From assembly GCA_016709865.1 (NCBI GenBank), contig JADJLX010000002.1:310001-374000 (forward strand): a DNA stretch of 64,000 nt, given 5' to 3'. Position numbers and translations under genes: made by a program. Each line of letters opens with the position of its first letter. Position 1 is the first letter of the stretch. The DNA comes from Bacteroidales bacterium. GTDB taxonomy: Bacteria; Bacteroidota; Bacteroidia; Bacteroidales; VadinHA17. Shown in pieces: positions 33,505-41,303 of this stretch. The notes under the pieces are model-generated. The model was not told where the DNA came from and did no database searches. It saw only the letters and a program-made list of their open reading frames with translations.

Positions 33505-34956
33505 ATGAACATACTATTAATATATATGGTAAAGGTTGCAGTTTATCTGACTGCATTTTATCTGGTATATTCATTAATGCTGAGCAGGGATACAGCATAT
33601 GGACGGAACAGGGCATTTATCCTGATCTCACTTGTATCAGCAATTGTTTTTCCGCTTATAACTTTCCAGACAGTTAAACCAATGGATATACAGTTCTTTG
33701 GTAAATTCCTGTCGGAAGTCTTCATTACAGCCTCACCGGAAGGATTAGGGAATCAGGCATCAGGCTTTACCCTGCCCGGAACAATTCAAATTATATATAC
33801 CATATATATTATAGGTGTAGTTGCATTCCTGTTCAAACTAATAATCGATCTTCTCAACCTTGCTTTTCTGATTCTCAGGGAAAGAAGCTCCGGAAGCAGG
33901 ATAATCAGGTTCCATGGTTTCAATACAGCAGGATTTTCTGCAATGGGCTATGTCTTTGTGAATGCCAGGCTCAGTCCGGAAGAAGCAGGGGAAATAATAA
34001 GACATGAACAAAACCACCTGAAACAGAATCACTTTCTGGATATTATCTTCATGGAAACTGTTATGGCATTTCAGTGGTTTAATCCTGTAATATATCTGAT
34101 AAACAGGGCATTGAGAGCTGTTCATGAATTTCAGGCCGACCACGAATGTATCAGTTCAGGGGTACCTGTTGTCAGTTATCAGAGCCTTTTATTAAGCCAG
34201 GTATTTAAATCAAGGGCATTCAATCTTACAAACAGTTTCTCAAATCCTTCGCTTATCAAGAGGAGAATGATAATGATGACAAAGAAACCCACATCTGCCC
34301 TGGCCAACATGAAACTACTGCTGGTACTGCCTGTAATTGCAATTGTTTTTCTTGCTATTTCAGCATATAAAGAGATACCTGAAAATGAATTATTGAAACA
34401 AACAGATAATGAGTCATTCGTTCTCACTTCATCTCTTCCGGTGGCAGAATCACAGTCTGCTTCTCTTTCTGAACCAGCTAAAACATCTGTTAAAGAAACA
34501 AATGCATCTTCTTCTGCAAAAGTGATCAAACAAATAATCAGTCAGGAGAATATTGCACCACCCCCGCCACCTCCTCCTCCACCTGCTGATAAAGAGAAAG
34601 TAAACGAGGATCCAAAAAAAGAAGCTGAGGAAGCAGCAGAAGTCCCCTTCGTTGTTGTTGAAGAGATGCCTATGTTCCCGGGGGGCGATGTTAATCTCCT
34701 GAAATTCATCGGAGAAAATACAAATTATCCCCAGGCAGCCAAGGAATCAAATATACAGGGACGGGTTATAGTCAGGTTTTGTGTAACTGCAAAAGGCGGT
34801 GTTAGTCAGGCCAGTATCCTCAAAGGAGTATCGCCTGAACTCGATGAGGAAGCATTAAGGGTAGTATCTACACTCCCCACATTCGAACCCGGAAAACAGG
34901 GCGGCAAACCCGTTCCGGTTTGGTATATGGTGCCGATTACGTTCACATTAAAATAA
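33505..34956 (+). CDS. BlaR1-type M56 metallopeptidase fused to a TonB_C domain
   Basis: A 483-residue membrane protein. Four membrane segments lie in the first about 290 residues. The cytoplasmic zinc peptidase carries HEQNH at 167-171 plus the downstream ALRAVHEFQADHECI helix, the M56 motif set. After the last helix (about 268-288) comes a periplasmic linker with seven to eight consecutive prolines and, from about 384, a TonB_C domain (VVVEEMPMFPGGD, YPQAAKESNIQGRVIVRF, VWYMVPITFTLK). It would detect an envelope signal and cut the BlaI-like repressor. A TonB_C domain on a BlaR1 protein is typical of Bacteroidota. No penicillin-binding sensor domain is present, so beta-lactam sensing is not implied. 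Confidence 0.9.
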   Translation: MNILLIYMVKVAVYLTAFYLVYSLMLSRDTAYGRNRAFILISLVSAIVFPLITFQTVKPMDIQFFGKFLSEVFITASPEGLGNQASGFTLPGTIQIIYTIYIIGVVAFLFKLIIDLLNLAFLILRERSSGSRIIRFHGFNTAGFSAMGYVFVNARLSPEEAGEIIRHEQNHLKQNHFLDIIFMETVMAFQWFNPVIYLINRALRAVHEFQADHECISSGVPVVSYQSLLLSQVFKSRAFNLTNSFSNPSLIKRRMIMMTKKPTSALANMKLLLVLPVIAIVFLAISAYKEIPENELLKQTDNESFVLTSSLPVAESQSASLSEPAKTSVKETNASSSAKVIKQIISQENIAPPPPPPPPPADKEKVNEDPKKEAEEAAEVPFVVVEEMPMFPGGDVNLLKFIGENTNYPQAAKESNIQGRVIVRFCVTAKGGVSQASILKGVSPELDEEALRVVSTLPTFEPGKQGGKPVPVWYMVPITFTLK

Positions 34957-34967
34957 TTGTATGTTAT

Positions 34968-34995
34968 GTAAGGAAGGGTCGCGACCCTTCCTTAC
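34968..34995. repeat. Perfect 28-bp palindrome
   Basis: The palindrome has core AGGGTCGCGACCCT with GTAAGGA and TCCTTAC as outer arms and is symmetrical over all 28 positions. It lies 12 bases after the blaR1-like gene. The GGTCGCGACC core is shared with the palindromes at 36893-36914 and 48056-48075. Confidence 0.85.
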
Positions 34996-35051
34996 AAAAT
35001 ATACAATATCAGGTCTACATAATTCACAGATTTTATCAAATAATTAAATAA

Positions 35052-35088
35052 TTAGTTGTATAACTAATTATTTCGTTGTATATTTGGT
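35052..35088 (+). promoter_or_regulatory. BlaI-type operator/promoter upstream of the 4xTonB gene
   Basis: TTAGTTGTATAACTAA (35052-35067) and TATATTTG (35079-35086) are arranged exactly as in front of blaI, the 37-bp block differing at one base. Transcription should start near 35092, giving a leader of about 18 bases. It makes the following gene a member of the BlaI regulon. Confidence 0.75.
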
Positions 35089-35109
35089 ATTGAATTTAAA
35101 CCAACTGAC

Positions 35110-36672
35110 ATGAAAACAAAAAAACCTATCAACCTGAAGATTTTAGTATCTATTCCTCTGCTTGTATTTATAATGTACGGAGTCATTTCCTGCTCGGCAG
35201 GAAGGAAGGCCTCAAAAAGCGCTACTGAGGTGGCACCTCCTCCTCCCCCTCCTCCACCGCCGCCTCCTGTGCAGAAACCTGCAGTCGGACAAAAGGAAGG
35301 AGATGCCTATATAAGCGTAGATGAGATGCCAGTGTTCCCTGGCGGAGATGCTGAATTACTGAGATTTATAGCTACAAATACAAGGTACCCAAAAGAAGCG
35401 AAGGATCAGAATATTCAGGGACGGGTTATCACCAGGTTTAAAGTTAATGCTGACGGAACGGTATCTGATGCTTCTATTCTCAAAGGTGTCAATACATACC
35501 TCGATGCAGAAGCTTTGAAGGTTGTGAGCACAATACCAAAATTCACACCGGGAAAACTTAACGGAGAAGCTGTACCGGTATGGTATATGGTACCAATTAC
35601 ATTCACCCTAAGCGGAGATCCTGTTACACGGCCATCGCGCTTCGAAGTGACTGGAACAGATACTATTTATACAAGTACGAAATCAATGCCCTCATTTACA
35701 GGAGGAAACGAAGCTCTTAAGAAATTTAAAGAAGACAATGTAAAATTCCCGCCGGAAATAAAAAGCCTTGGGATAGAAGGGATGGTGATGGTCCGGTTCA
35801 TTGTTGAAAAGGATGGTTCTGTAACCAATATTAAAGTAATGAATGGAGTATCTCCGACTCTAGATGCAGAAGCAATCAGAGTAACCAAAATGATGCCCAA
35901 ATGGCAGCCCGGAATGGAGAAAGGTAAGTCTGTAAGATTCCTGTGGATGACCAACTATGATTTTCTGACAACTCCCCGTGCCCCGGTTGTAATGGAAGAA
36001 GGGGCTCCTTATGTTGTTGTTGAAGAGATGCCAATGTTCCCCGGAGGCGACAGCGTATTGCTTGCCTGGATCAGGGATAACACCAAATACCCTGAAAATG
36101 CAAAGAAGAATGGCATTGAAGGACGGGTTATCGTGCGATTCTGTGTTACGGATGTCGGCGGCATTGATAGGGTAAGTGTACTGAAAGGCGTGGATCCTGA
36201 TCTGGATAATGAAGCAATCAGAGTAGTGAAAGCTCTTCCGAAATTCAAGCCCGGGAAACAGGGTGGCAAACCTGTTAATGTATGGTATATGGTACCTATA
36301 TCTTTCGGACTTGATAAACCTGCTGATAAATCTGCCGCTCCAGCTCCTCCACCGCCCCCATTGCCTTCAGGATATGATGTTCCTCCTTCTTTTAAGGGCG
36401 GAGAAACAGCTATGTACAAATTCATAAATGCAAATATTGTTTATCCTAAAGCAGCAAAAGAGAGTCTGATATCAGGAAAAGTTAACCTCCGTTTCTCAAT
36501 AGAAACAGATGGCACTGTCAGCGGGGTATCTGTAATAAGAGGTATCAATCCTGAACTTGACGCTGAAGCAGTAAGAGTCATAAAACTCCTTCCTAAATGG
36601 AATCCGGGAACGCTGGACGGGACACCTGTAAAAGTTTGGTATATGATGCCTGTAGTATTTACATTAAAATAA
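35110..36672 (+). CDS. Lipoprotein with four tandem TonB C-terminal domains
   Basis: A 520-residue protein with a lipobox leader (VFIMYGVISCSAGRKASK) followed by a run of about ten prolines. Four TonB_C-like units follow: about 70-160, 180-290, 295-395 and 420-520, each with an FPGG- or FxGG-containing start (VFPGGD, FTGGN, MFPGGD and FKGGE) and an ending such as VWYMVPITFTL. Units 1, 3 and 4 are close to the TonB_C domain of the adjacent BlaR1-like protein, unit 2 is more divergent and ends in MTNYDFL. Because the N-terminus is a lipid anchor, not a TonB-type inner-membrane helix, energy transduction as in classical TonB is doubtful. Scaffold or signal-ligand functions are possible. It is controlled by the BlaI-type operator. 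Confidence 0.88.
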   Translation: MKTKKPINLKILVSIPLLVFIMYGVISCSAGRKASKSATEVAPPPPPPPPPPPVQKPAVGQKEGDAYISVDEMPVFPGGDAELLRFIATNTRYPKEAKDQNIQGRVITRFKVNADGTVSDASILKGVNTYLDAEALKVVSTIPKFTPGKLNGEAVPVWYMVPITFTLSGDPVTRPSRFEVTGTDTIYTSTKSMPSFTGGNEALKKFKEDNVKFPPEIKSLGIEGMVMVRFIVEKDGSVTNIKVMNGVSPTLDAEAIRVTKMMPKWQPGMEKGKSVRFLWMTNYDFLTTPRAPVVMEEGAPYVVVEEMPMFPGGDSVLLAWIRDNTKYPENAKKNGIEGRVIVRFCVTDVGGIDRVSVLKGVDPDLDNEAIRVVKALPKFKPGKQGGKPVNVWYMVPISFGLDKPADKSAAPAPPPPPLPSGYDVPPSFKGGETAMYKFINANIVYPKAAKESLISGKVNLRFSIETDGTVSGVSVIRGINPELDAEAVRVIKLLPKWNPGTLDGTPVKVWYMMPVVFTLK

Positions 36673-36677
36673 TTCCC

Positions 36678-36705
36678 GTAGAGACGCGATGCATCGCGTC
36701 TCTAC
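36678..36705. repeat. Perfect 28-bp palindrome
   Basis: Core GACGCGATGCATCGCGTC with GTAGA and TCTAC as outer arms, fully symmetrical. It lies directly after the 4xTonB stop codon. A similar GACGCGAT-type palindrome is common in bacterial intergenic DNA. It differs in sequence from the GGTCGCGACC group but shares length and the GTA...TAC ends. Confidence 0.85.
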
Positions 36706-36728
36706 AAACACATCGTATTTTACATCAT

Positions 36729-36762
36729 AAAAAATCCGGCAGGTCTCCTGCCGGATTTTTTT
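36729..36762 (+). terminator. Rho-independent terminator after the 4xTonB gene
   Basis: The hairpin ATCCGGCAGG, tctc, CTGCCGGAT has A6 on the 5' side and T7 on the 3' side, a strong and bidirectionally usable terminator. It separates the BlaI regulon from the acyl-CoA reductase gene. Confidence 0.85.
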
Positions 36763-36814
36763 GTTTCATTGTAATCCGAATTCAGTAAATTTGCATGCTG
36801 AACCTATCAAAATT

Positions 36815-37870
36815 ATGGATCTCAACGAAAGGATAAAATCATTTGCGGAACTGGGGGAAACCTTACGACAGATATTATCTGATGGTTATGCAGGGAACGG
36901 TCGCGACCGTTCCCTACATATCAACAATATAATTAATAATCAACACCTGACAAATCCATGGTTCACTCCTGCAAACGTGCGATCTGCACTGAATGCCATC
37001 GCAGATAAGCTTACGGAAGAAAACCTTATACACTGGACCAACTCCTATCCGCAGCTAAAAGAAAAAACCAAACCGGTCTCAGCAGGTGTAATCATGGCTG
37101 GCAATATTCCTCTTGTAGGTTTTCACGATTTTCTTAGTGTGCTCATAACCGGAAACAAGCTTATAGCAAAAACCAGTTCTAAAGACTCTGAACTACTTAT
37201 ATATATTTCTAAACTTCTTTGTGAGTTAAATCCGGAATTCGGAAACAAAATAGTTTTTACTGATGAGCCACTCAAAGGATTCGATGTTGTTATCGCTACA
37301 GGAAGTGACAACAGTTCCAGATACTTTGAATACTATTTCGGAAAATATCCAAACATAATAAGGAAAAACAGGAACAGCATAGCGATCCTTGAAGGAGATG
37401 AACCAGACAAACAGCTTGAGGCTCTGGGTACTGATATATTTTCCTACTTTGGACTCGGATGCAGAAATGTATCAAAGATCTATCTCCCAAAGGGTTACGA
37501 TCTGTCAATATTCACCAATAGATGGAAATCATTCTCAGATTTTATCAGTCATCAGAAGTATGCCAATAACTATGATTTCAATAAGGCTGTTTATATTGTC
37601 AACAAAGAAAAATTTTTCGACACAGGATTTCTTCTGATGAAAGAAGAGAACAAATTATCATCGCCGGTTTCTGTTCTTCATTATGAATATTATAACTCCC
37701 TGAATGATGTTATAAAGCAGACTGAACTGATGAAAGAAAACATTCAGTGCATTGTTGGCAAACACCATATTCAGTTCGGTCAGGCACAGTCACCTGATTT
37801 ATGGGATTATGCTGACGGAACTGACACAATAGAATTTCTTTTAAAAAAAAATTATGCCGGAATATTGTAA
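36815..37870 (+). CDS. Acyl-CoA reductase (LuxC-like) with a palindrome inserted in frame
   Basis: A 351-residue protein of the acyl-CoA reductase (LuxC/EutE-like) superfamily. SAGVIMAGNIPLVGFHDFLSVLITG, AKTSSKDSELLIYISKLL, VIATGSDNSSRYFEYYFG and SYFGLGCRNVSKIYLPKGYD (with catalytic-type Cys in GLGCRN) are present. The family reduces acyl-CoA or acyl-phosphate to an aldehyde with NADPH. I use the ATG at 36815, since the in-frame upstream sequence crosses the terminator region. Residues 27-34 (GNGRDRSL) are encoded by a perfect 22-bp palindrome, described separately. In many Bacteroidota this gene is next to a 4Fe-4S ferredoxin gene, which is not seen here. Confidence 0.85.
   Translation: MDLNERIKSFAELGETLRQILSDGYAGNGRDRSLHINNIINNQHLTNPWFTPANVRSALNAIADKLTEENLIHWTNSYPQLKEKTKPVSAGVIMAGNIPLVGFHDFLSVLITGNKLIAKTSSKDSELLIYISKLLCELNPEFGNKIVFTDEPLKGFDVVIATGSDNSSRYFEYYFGKYPNIIRKNRNSIAILEGDEPDKQLEALGTDIFSYFGLGCRNVSKIYLPKGYDLSIFTNRWKSFSDFISHQKYANNYDFNKAVYIVNKEKFFDTGFLLMKEENKLSSPVSVLHYEYYNSLNDVIKQTELMKENIQCIVGKHHIQFGQAQSPDLWDYADGTDTIEFLLKKNYAGIL
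36893..36914. repeat. Perfect 22-bp palindrome inside a coding sequence
   Basis: The palindrome contains the 20-mer GGAACGGTCGCGACCGTTCC plus one G/C pair and lies in frame in the acyl-CoA reductase gene, coding for GNGRDRS. The same 20-mer occurs intergenically at 48056-48075. Sequence after it (TACATA) is also shared between the two. Confidence 0.9.
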
Positions 37871-37912
37871 TCTAAAAAATATTATATTGCACCCATCGAA
37901 TTAATACATGTT

Positions 37913-38482
37913 ATGGTTTATAAATTTGTAGTGTTATCAGATGAAGATGAGGCATTTGTCAGGGAGTTCGAATTCCTGGACACGCACACATTAATGGATT
38001 TTCACAACCAGATTCAGGACGAATTGGAGTTTGACAAATCCCAGATGGCTTCATTTTTTATGGCAACGGATAATTGGGAGAAGGAAGAAGAATTTACTCT
38101 TTTCGACATGGGCACCGGTTCTTCGACGATGGAAGTTGCTGTTCTGGAAGATATTATTTTCCGCAAGAACCAGAAACTATTATACGTTTTTGACTTTTTC
38201 AACGAGAGATCACTCTTTGTTGAATATACCGGAGAAGCAAAAGAGATTGATGGCCGTGAATATCCTTCATGTACCAATTCCAAGGGGCTTCCTCCCAAAC
38301 AGGTGATTTTCAGCGGAACAACCCGTAAACTATACAACAACATTGTCGTCTCTGATGACGATGATGATGATGTAGATGTTGAGGTTGAACCAGAAGTTGA
38401 TGATCTTTTCCTTAATGGAGATGATGAAGAGACCCTTCCCGACTTCGAAAATATTGATAACCTGAACGAGGACGAAGAATAA
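37913..38482 (+). CDS. pRiA4b ORF-3-like / TnpR-passenger-family protein
   Basis: A 189-residue protein: MVYKFVVLSDEDEAFVREFE, then FHNQIQDELEFDKSQMASFFMATDNWEKEEE and FVEYTGEAKEIDGREYPSC. This is the family called plasmid pRiA4b ORF-3-like or IS1096 passenger (TnpR), despite the name not an active transposition protein here. The C-terminal about 45 residues are strongly acidic (runs of D and E). In Bacteroidota it is often found directly upstream of miaA, as here. Its stop codon at 38480-38482 lies four bases before the first codon I can support for miaA, so the two are probably coupled. Biochemical role unknown. Confidence 0.85.
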   Translation: MVYKFVVLSDEDEAFVREFEFLDTHTLMDFHNQIQDELEFDKSQMASFFMATDNWEKEEEFTLFDMGTGSSTMEVAVLEDIIFRKNQKLLYVFDFFNERSLFVEYTGEAKEIDGREYPSCTNSKGLPPKQVIFSGTTRKLYNNIVVSDDDDDDVDVEVEPEVDDLFLNGDDEETLPDFENIDNLNEDEE

Positions 38483-38486
38483 TTTC

Positions 38487-39386
38487 CTGATAGTTGTACT
38501 GGGTCCGACTTGTGTCGGCAAAACTGATATTTCAATTGACTTAGCTGAAAAGTTCAATTGTGAGATTATTTCAGCTGATTCAAGACAGTTTTTCAGTGAA
38601 ATGAAGATTGGCACAGCAGTGCCGTCAGATTCCCAGCTTAATAAAATCAAACACCATTTCATCAGGTTTATTTCTGCCAGAGAGTACTACAGTGCAAGTC
38701 TTTTTGAAAGAGATGTATTAAGCCTTCTGCCTCAATTATTCAAAAAGAACAATGTGGCTTTAATGACAGGCGGGTCGGGCCTGTACATCGATGCTGTCTG
38801 CAAGGGATACGACGATATCCCTGACGTAGACCCGGAAGCAAGGAAGAAATACCTCCGGCTTTATGAAAGGGAAGGAATAGAAAGCTTAAGAGTGGCCCTC
38901 AAACTTCTCGATCCGGAACATTATTCGAAAGTCGACCTGAAAAATTATAAAAGAATTCTGAGAGCTCTCGAGATCTGTGAAACGACAGGCAGACCGTATT
39001 CATCATTTCTTAAAAAACAAAAGAGGAACAGGGATTTCTCAATTATCAGGATCGGATTGGAGCGCGACAGAGAGGAACTTTACGCAAGAATTAATTCAAG
39101 GGTTGATGAAATGATTACCAGCGGACTGGAAGAAGAAGCCAGGCAGCTTTACCATTTACGGGAGCTGAATGCTATGAATTGCGTTGGATACAGGGAGTTT
39201 TTTGAGTATTTCGACGGAACAATCACACGCGAAAAAGCAATAGAACTAATAAAACGAAACAGCCGCCGTTACGCTAAACGGCAGATTACATGGTGGAGTA
39301 AGGATGGCGATATAAAATGGTTTAGTCCTGAGAATTATCAGGAAATTATCGAATTTTTAACTAATTCCCTCTCCCTATCCCGATAG
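38487..39386 (+). CDS. miaA: tRNA dimethylallyltransferase, non-canonical start
   Basis: The enzyme adds a dimethylallyl group to A37 of tRNAs that read codons starting with U. The P-loop LIVVLGPTCVGKTDISIDLA, the substrate segment EIISADSRQFFSEMKIGTAVPS, the MTGGSGLYIDAVCKGYDDIPDV region and the DXXG-like helices down to SRRYAKRQITWWSK make the call firm. The first in-frame ATG (38601) would remove the P-loop, so translation must begin earlier, but the open frame from the upstream stop (38463) contains no ATG, GTG or TTG. CTG at 38487, five codons before GPT, is the best candidate. Either a rare CTG start coupled to the preceding stop or a base error explains this. Total length about 299 residues, as expected. 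Confidence 0.88.
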   Translation: MIVVLGPTCVGKTDISIDLAEKFNCEIISADSRQFFSEMKIGTAVPSDSQLNKIKHHFIRFISAREYYSASLFERDVLSLLPQLFKKNNVALMTGGSGLYIDAVCKGYDDIPDVDPEARKKYLRLYEREGIESLRVALKLLDPEHYSKVDLKNYKRILRALEICETTGRPYSSFLKKQKRNRDFSIIRIGLERDREELYARINSRVDEMITSGLEEEARQLYHLRELNAMNCVGYREFFEYFDGTITREKAIELIKRNSRRYAKRQITWWSKDGDIKWFSPENYQEIIEFLTNSLSLSR

Positions 39387-39480
39387 CTATCGGGACCCTC
39401 CCCCAAGAGGGAGGGACTTTAATTCTTGTTAATTACGGGCATACCCCCTTCTCTCCTGGGAGAAGGGGGCAAGGGGGATG
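39365..39480. repeat. Gene-less inverted C-run/G-run element with nested palindrome
   Basis: The left arm (ccctctccctatcccgat, continuing to ccctcccccaagagggaggg) and the right arm (taccccctt, ctctcctgggagaaggggg, caagggggatg) are inverted versions of the C/G-run pattern seen around the DUF559 gene. TCCCGATAGCTATCGGGA at 39378-39395 is a perfect 18-bp palindrome nested in the left arm. It occupies the miaA/rpe convergent gap and begins within the last codons of miaA. Confidence 0.65.
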
Positions 39481-39487
39481 AGGCAAT

Positions 39488-40141
39488 TCAATCCAATTGC
39501 TTCAATTTCTGAATAGTACCTTTCGGATCCTTAGAACTGAAAACAGAATTTCCGGCTACAAGTACATTGACCCCGGTCTCTATTAATCTGGCAGCGTTTT
39601 TTGTATCGATGCCGCCATCAACCTCAATCATAACATTATAACCTCCTTTATCAATCATTCCCCTGAGTTCTGCTATTTTATTATAGCTCTCAGGGATAAA
39701 TGACTGTCCGCCGAAACCCGGATTAACGGTCATTATCAGTACCATATCAATAGATGGAAGAATATTTTTAAGCAGCGAAACAGGAGTATGCGGGTTAACG
39801 GCAACACCTGCTTTCATTCCAAGCCGGCGAATTTCGGAAACTGTCCTGTGCAGATGAGGGCATGCCTCAAACTGAACAGTCAGCACATTAGCTCCTGCTT
39901 CACAAAAACGCGTAAGATACCGGTCGGGGTCGACAATCATCAGATGAACATCAAGAGGTTTTTCTGCGACTCGCTTCACACTTTCAATTACCGGAAATCC
40001 GAAAGAAATATTGGGTACAAAAACACCATCCATAATATCGAGGTGAATCCAGTCGGCCTGACTCTGATTAACCATTAATACATCTTTCTGAAGATTACCG
40101 AAATCAGCAGCTAAAAGTGAAGGAGAGACAAGATGATCCAT
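39488..40141 (-). CDS. rpe: Ribulose-phosphate 3-epimerase
   Basis: A 217-residue TIM barrel that interconverts ribulose 5-phosphate and xylulose 5-phosphate in the pentose phosphate pathway. SPSLLAADFGNLQKDV at the start, DWIHLDIMDGVFVPNISFGF (metal ligands His and Asp), DVHLMIVDPDRYL, VNPGFGGQSFIPES (phosphate loop) and MIEVDGGIDTKNAARLIE complete the family signature. Length is standard. It is the downstream partner of rpoD on the same strand (35 bases after its stop). Confidence 0.95.
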   Translation of the reverse strand: MDHLVSPSLLAADFGNLQKDVLMVNQSQADWIHLDIMDGVFVPNISFGFPVIESVKRVAEKPLDVHLMIVDPDRYLTRFCEAGANVLTVQFEACPHLHRTVSEIRRLGMKAGVAVNPHTPVSLLKNILPSIDMVLIMTVNPGFGGQSFIPESYNKIAELRGMIDKGGYNVMIEVDGGIDTKNAARLIETGVNVLVAGNSVFSSKDPKGTIQKLKQLD

Positions 40142-40176
40142 TTATAAATATTTTGGGCAAAGATAGAAACAAATTG

Positions 40177-41040
40177 TTAACCGAGATATGATTTAAGGAT
40201 CCGGCAGCGGGTAGTAAACTGAATCCTTTTGATTGCTTTTTCCTTTATCTGTCTTACCCTTTCGCGTGTCAGACTCAGCTCCTCTCCTATCTCTTCAAGA
40301 GTAAAAGGATGTTTCATCCCCAGTCCAAAATACAATTTCAGCACCTTGGCTTCTCGGGGAGAGAGGGTACTCAGAGCCCTTTCTATCTCATATGCAAGTG
40401 ATTCATTTATAAGGTTCTTGTCAGGACTAGGAGTATCTACACTCTGAAGAACATCGTACATGTTATTATCTTCTTCAGCACTTATCGGTGCATCCATGCT
40501 CACGGTTCTTCCATTGGTTTTAAGTGCCTCCTTAACATCATCAGGCACCATCTCAAGAGTATCTGCTATCTCCTGTGAATTAGGTTCGCGTTCAAACTCC
40601 TGTTCAAGCCGGGCAAAAGCCCTGTTTATTCTGTTTATTGACCCTATTTTATTTACAGGAAGACGAACTATCCTGGCCTGCTCTGCGAGAGCCTGCAATA
40701 TCGCCTGCCTGATCCACCATACAGCATAAGAAATGAATTTGAATCCGCGTGTCTCATCAAAACGCTGGGCAGCTTTCATCAGACCGAGGTTTCCTTCATT
40801 TATAAGGTCGGGCAGACTCATGCCCTGATTCTGGTATTGCTTGGCAACTGAGACAACAAAACGAAGATTCGCTTTTACAAGTTTCCGTAAGGCTTCTGTT
40901 TCACCTGATTTTATTCGTCTGGCTAAAACTACTTCCTCTTCAGGAGAAATTAGTTCGACCCGTCCAATCTCCTGAAGATATTTATCCAGTGATGGAGTAT
41001 CGCGGTTAGTGACTTGTTTTGTTATCTTTAACTGACGCAT
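40177..41040 (-). CDS. rpoD: RNA polymerase sigma factor RpoD (short Bacteroidota type)
   Basis: A 287-residue primary sigma factor. It lacks region 1.1 and the long nonconserved insert and begins [20 protein letters not shown] (region 1.2). Region 2 includes [40 protein letters not shown] and [21 protein letters not shown], and region 4 ends with [29 protein letters not shown], the -33 element reader. This is the Bacteroidota sigma factor that recognises TTG and TAnnTTTG, so it should read the promoters listed here. A probable promoter with one mismatch lies upstream (41117-41088). Confidence 0.96.
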   Translation of the reverse strand: MRQLKITKQVTNRDTPSLDKYLQEIGRVELISPEEEVVLARRIKSGETEALRKLVKANLRFVVSVAKQYQNQGMSLPDLINEGNLGLMKAAQRFDETRGFKFISYAVWWIRQAILQALAEQARIVRLPVNKIGSINRINRAFARLEQEFEREPNSQEIADTLEMVPDDVKEALKTNGRTVSMDAPISAEEDNNMYDVLQSVDTPSPDKNLINESLAYEIERALSTLSPREAKVLKLYFGLGMKHPFTLEEIGEELSLTRERVRQIKEKAIKRIQFTTRCRILKSYLG

Positions 41041-41087
41041 GTGATGGTCAGAATTTAGTTTTTCAAAGAAAATTCAGCCTTTAGATA

Positions 41088-41117
41088 CAATTTTAATAAA
41101 AAAATGCTTCTGTACAA
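41088..41117 (-). promoter_or_regulatory. Probable promoter of rpoD
   Basis: TTG (41117-41115), a 19-base spacer and TAAAATTG (41095-41088). The -7 differs from TAnnTTTG by one base. The leader would be about 45 bases. Confidence 0.5.
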
Positions 41118-41274
41118 CGGATTATGGTAACTTTTTTTTGATTAATAATAGTTTTATTAGTAAATTGCACAGCTATTTTACGTATTGAATATCAAATTAC
41201 TAATAGATTTGATAAAACTCCGTTGCATTTTAAATAACTTTTGACAGGAATTATATTAGCAATTTTTTTTATTA

Positions 41275-41303
41275 TTGCAGCGTTTTTCGGATATGTAAAA
41301 TTG
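41275..41303 (+). promoter_or_regulatory. Probable promoter of rho
   Basis: TTG (41275-41277), an 18-base spacer and TAAAATTG (41296-41303), again one base from the consensus. It lies about 94 bases before the rho start codon. Confidence 0.45.

Noticed and set aside
33127..34956. Beta-lactam resistance operon
   Set aside because: There is a BlaI/BlaR1-type pair, but the sensor has a TonB_C domain, not a penicillin-binding one, and no beta-lactamase gene is present.
37913..38482. Transposon resolvase or IS1096 element
   Set aside because: The family name is historical. There is no transposase and no terminal inverted repeats, and the gene sits in a common chromosomal neighbourhood upstream of miaA.
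38463..38510. Programmed frameshift joining the TnpR-like protein to miaA
   Set aside because: The shift needed is +1 at GAA GAA TAA, there is no known slippery pattern or stimulator, and both proteins have family-typical lengths on their own.
38014..38535. Serine-rich minus-strand open frame
   Set aside because: It is the antisense of the acidic tail of the TnpR-like gene. The serine runs are the complement of Asp/Glu codons.
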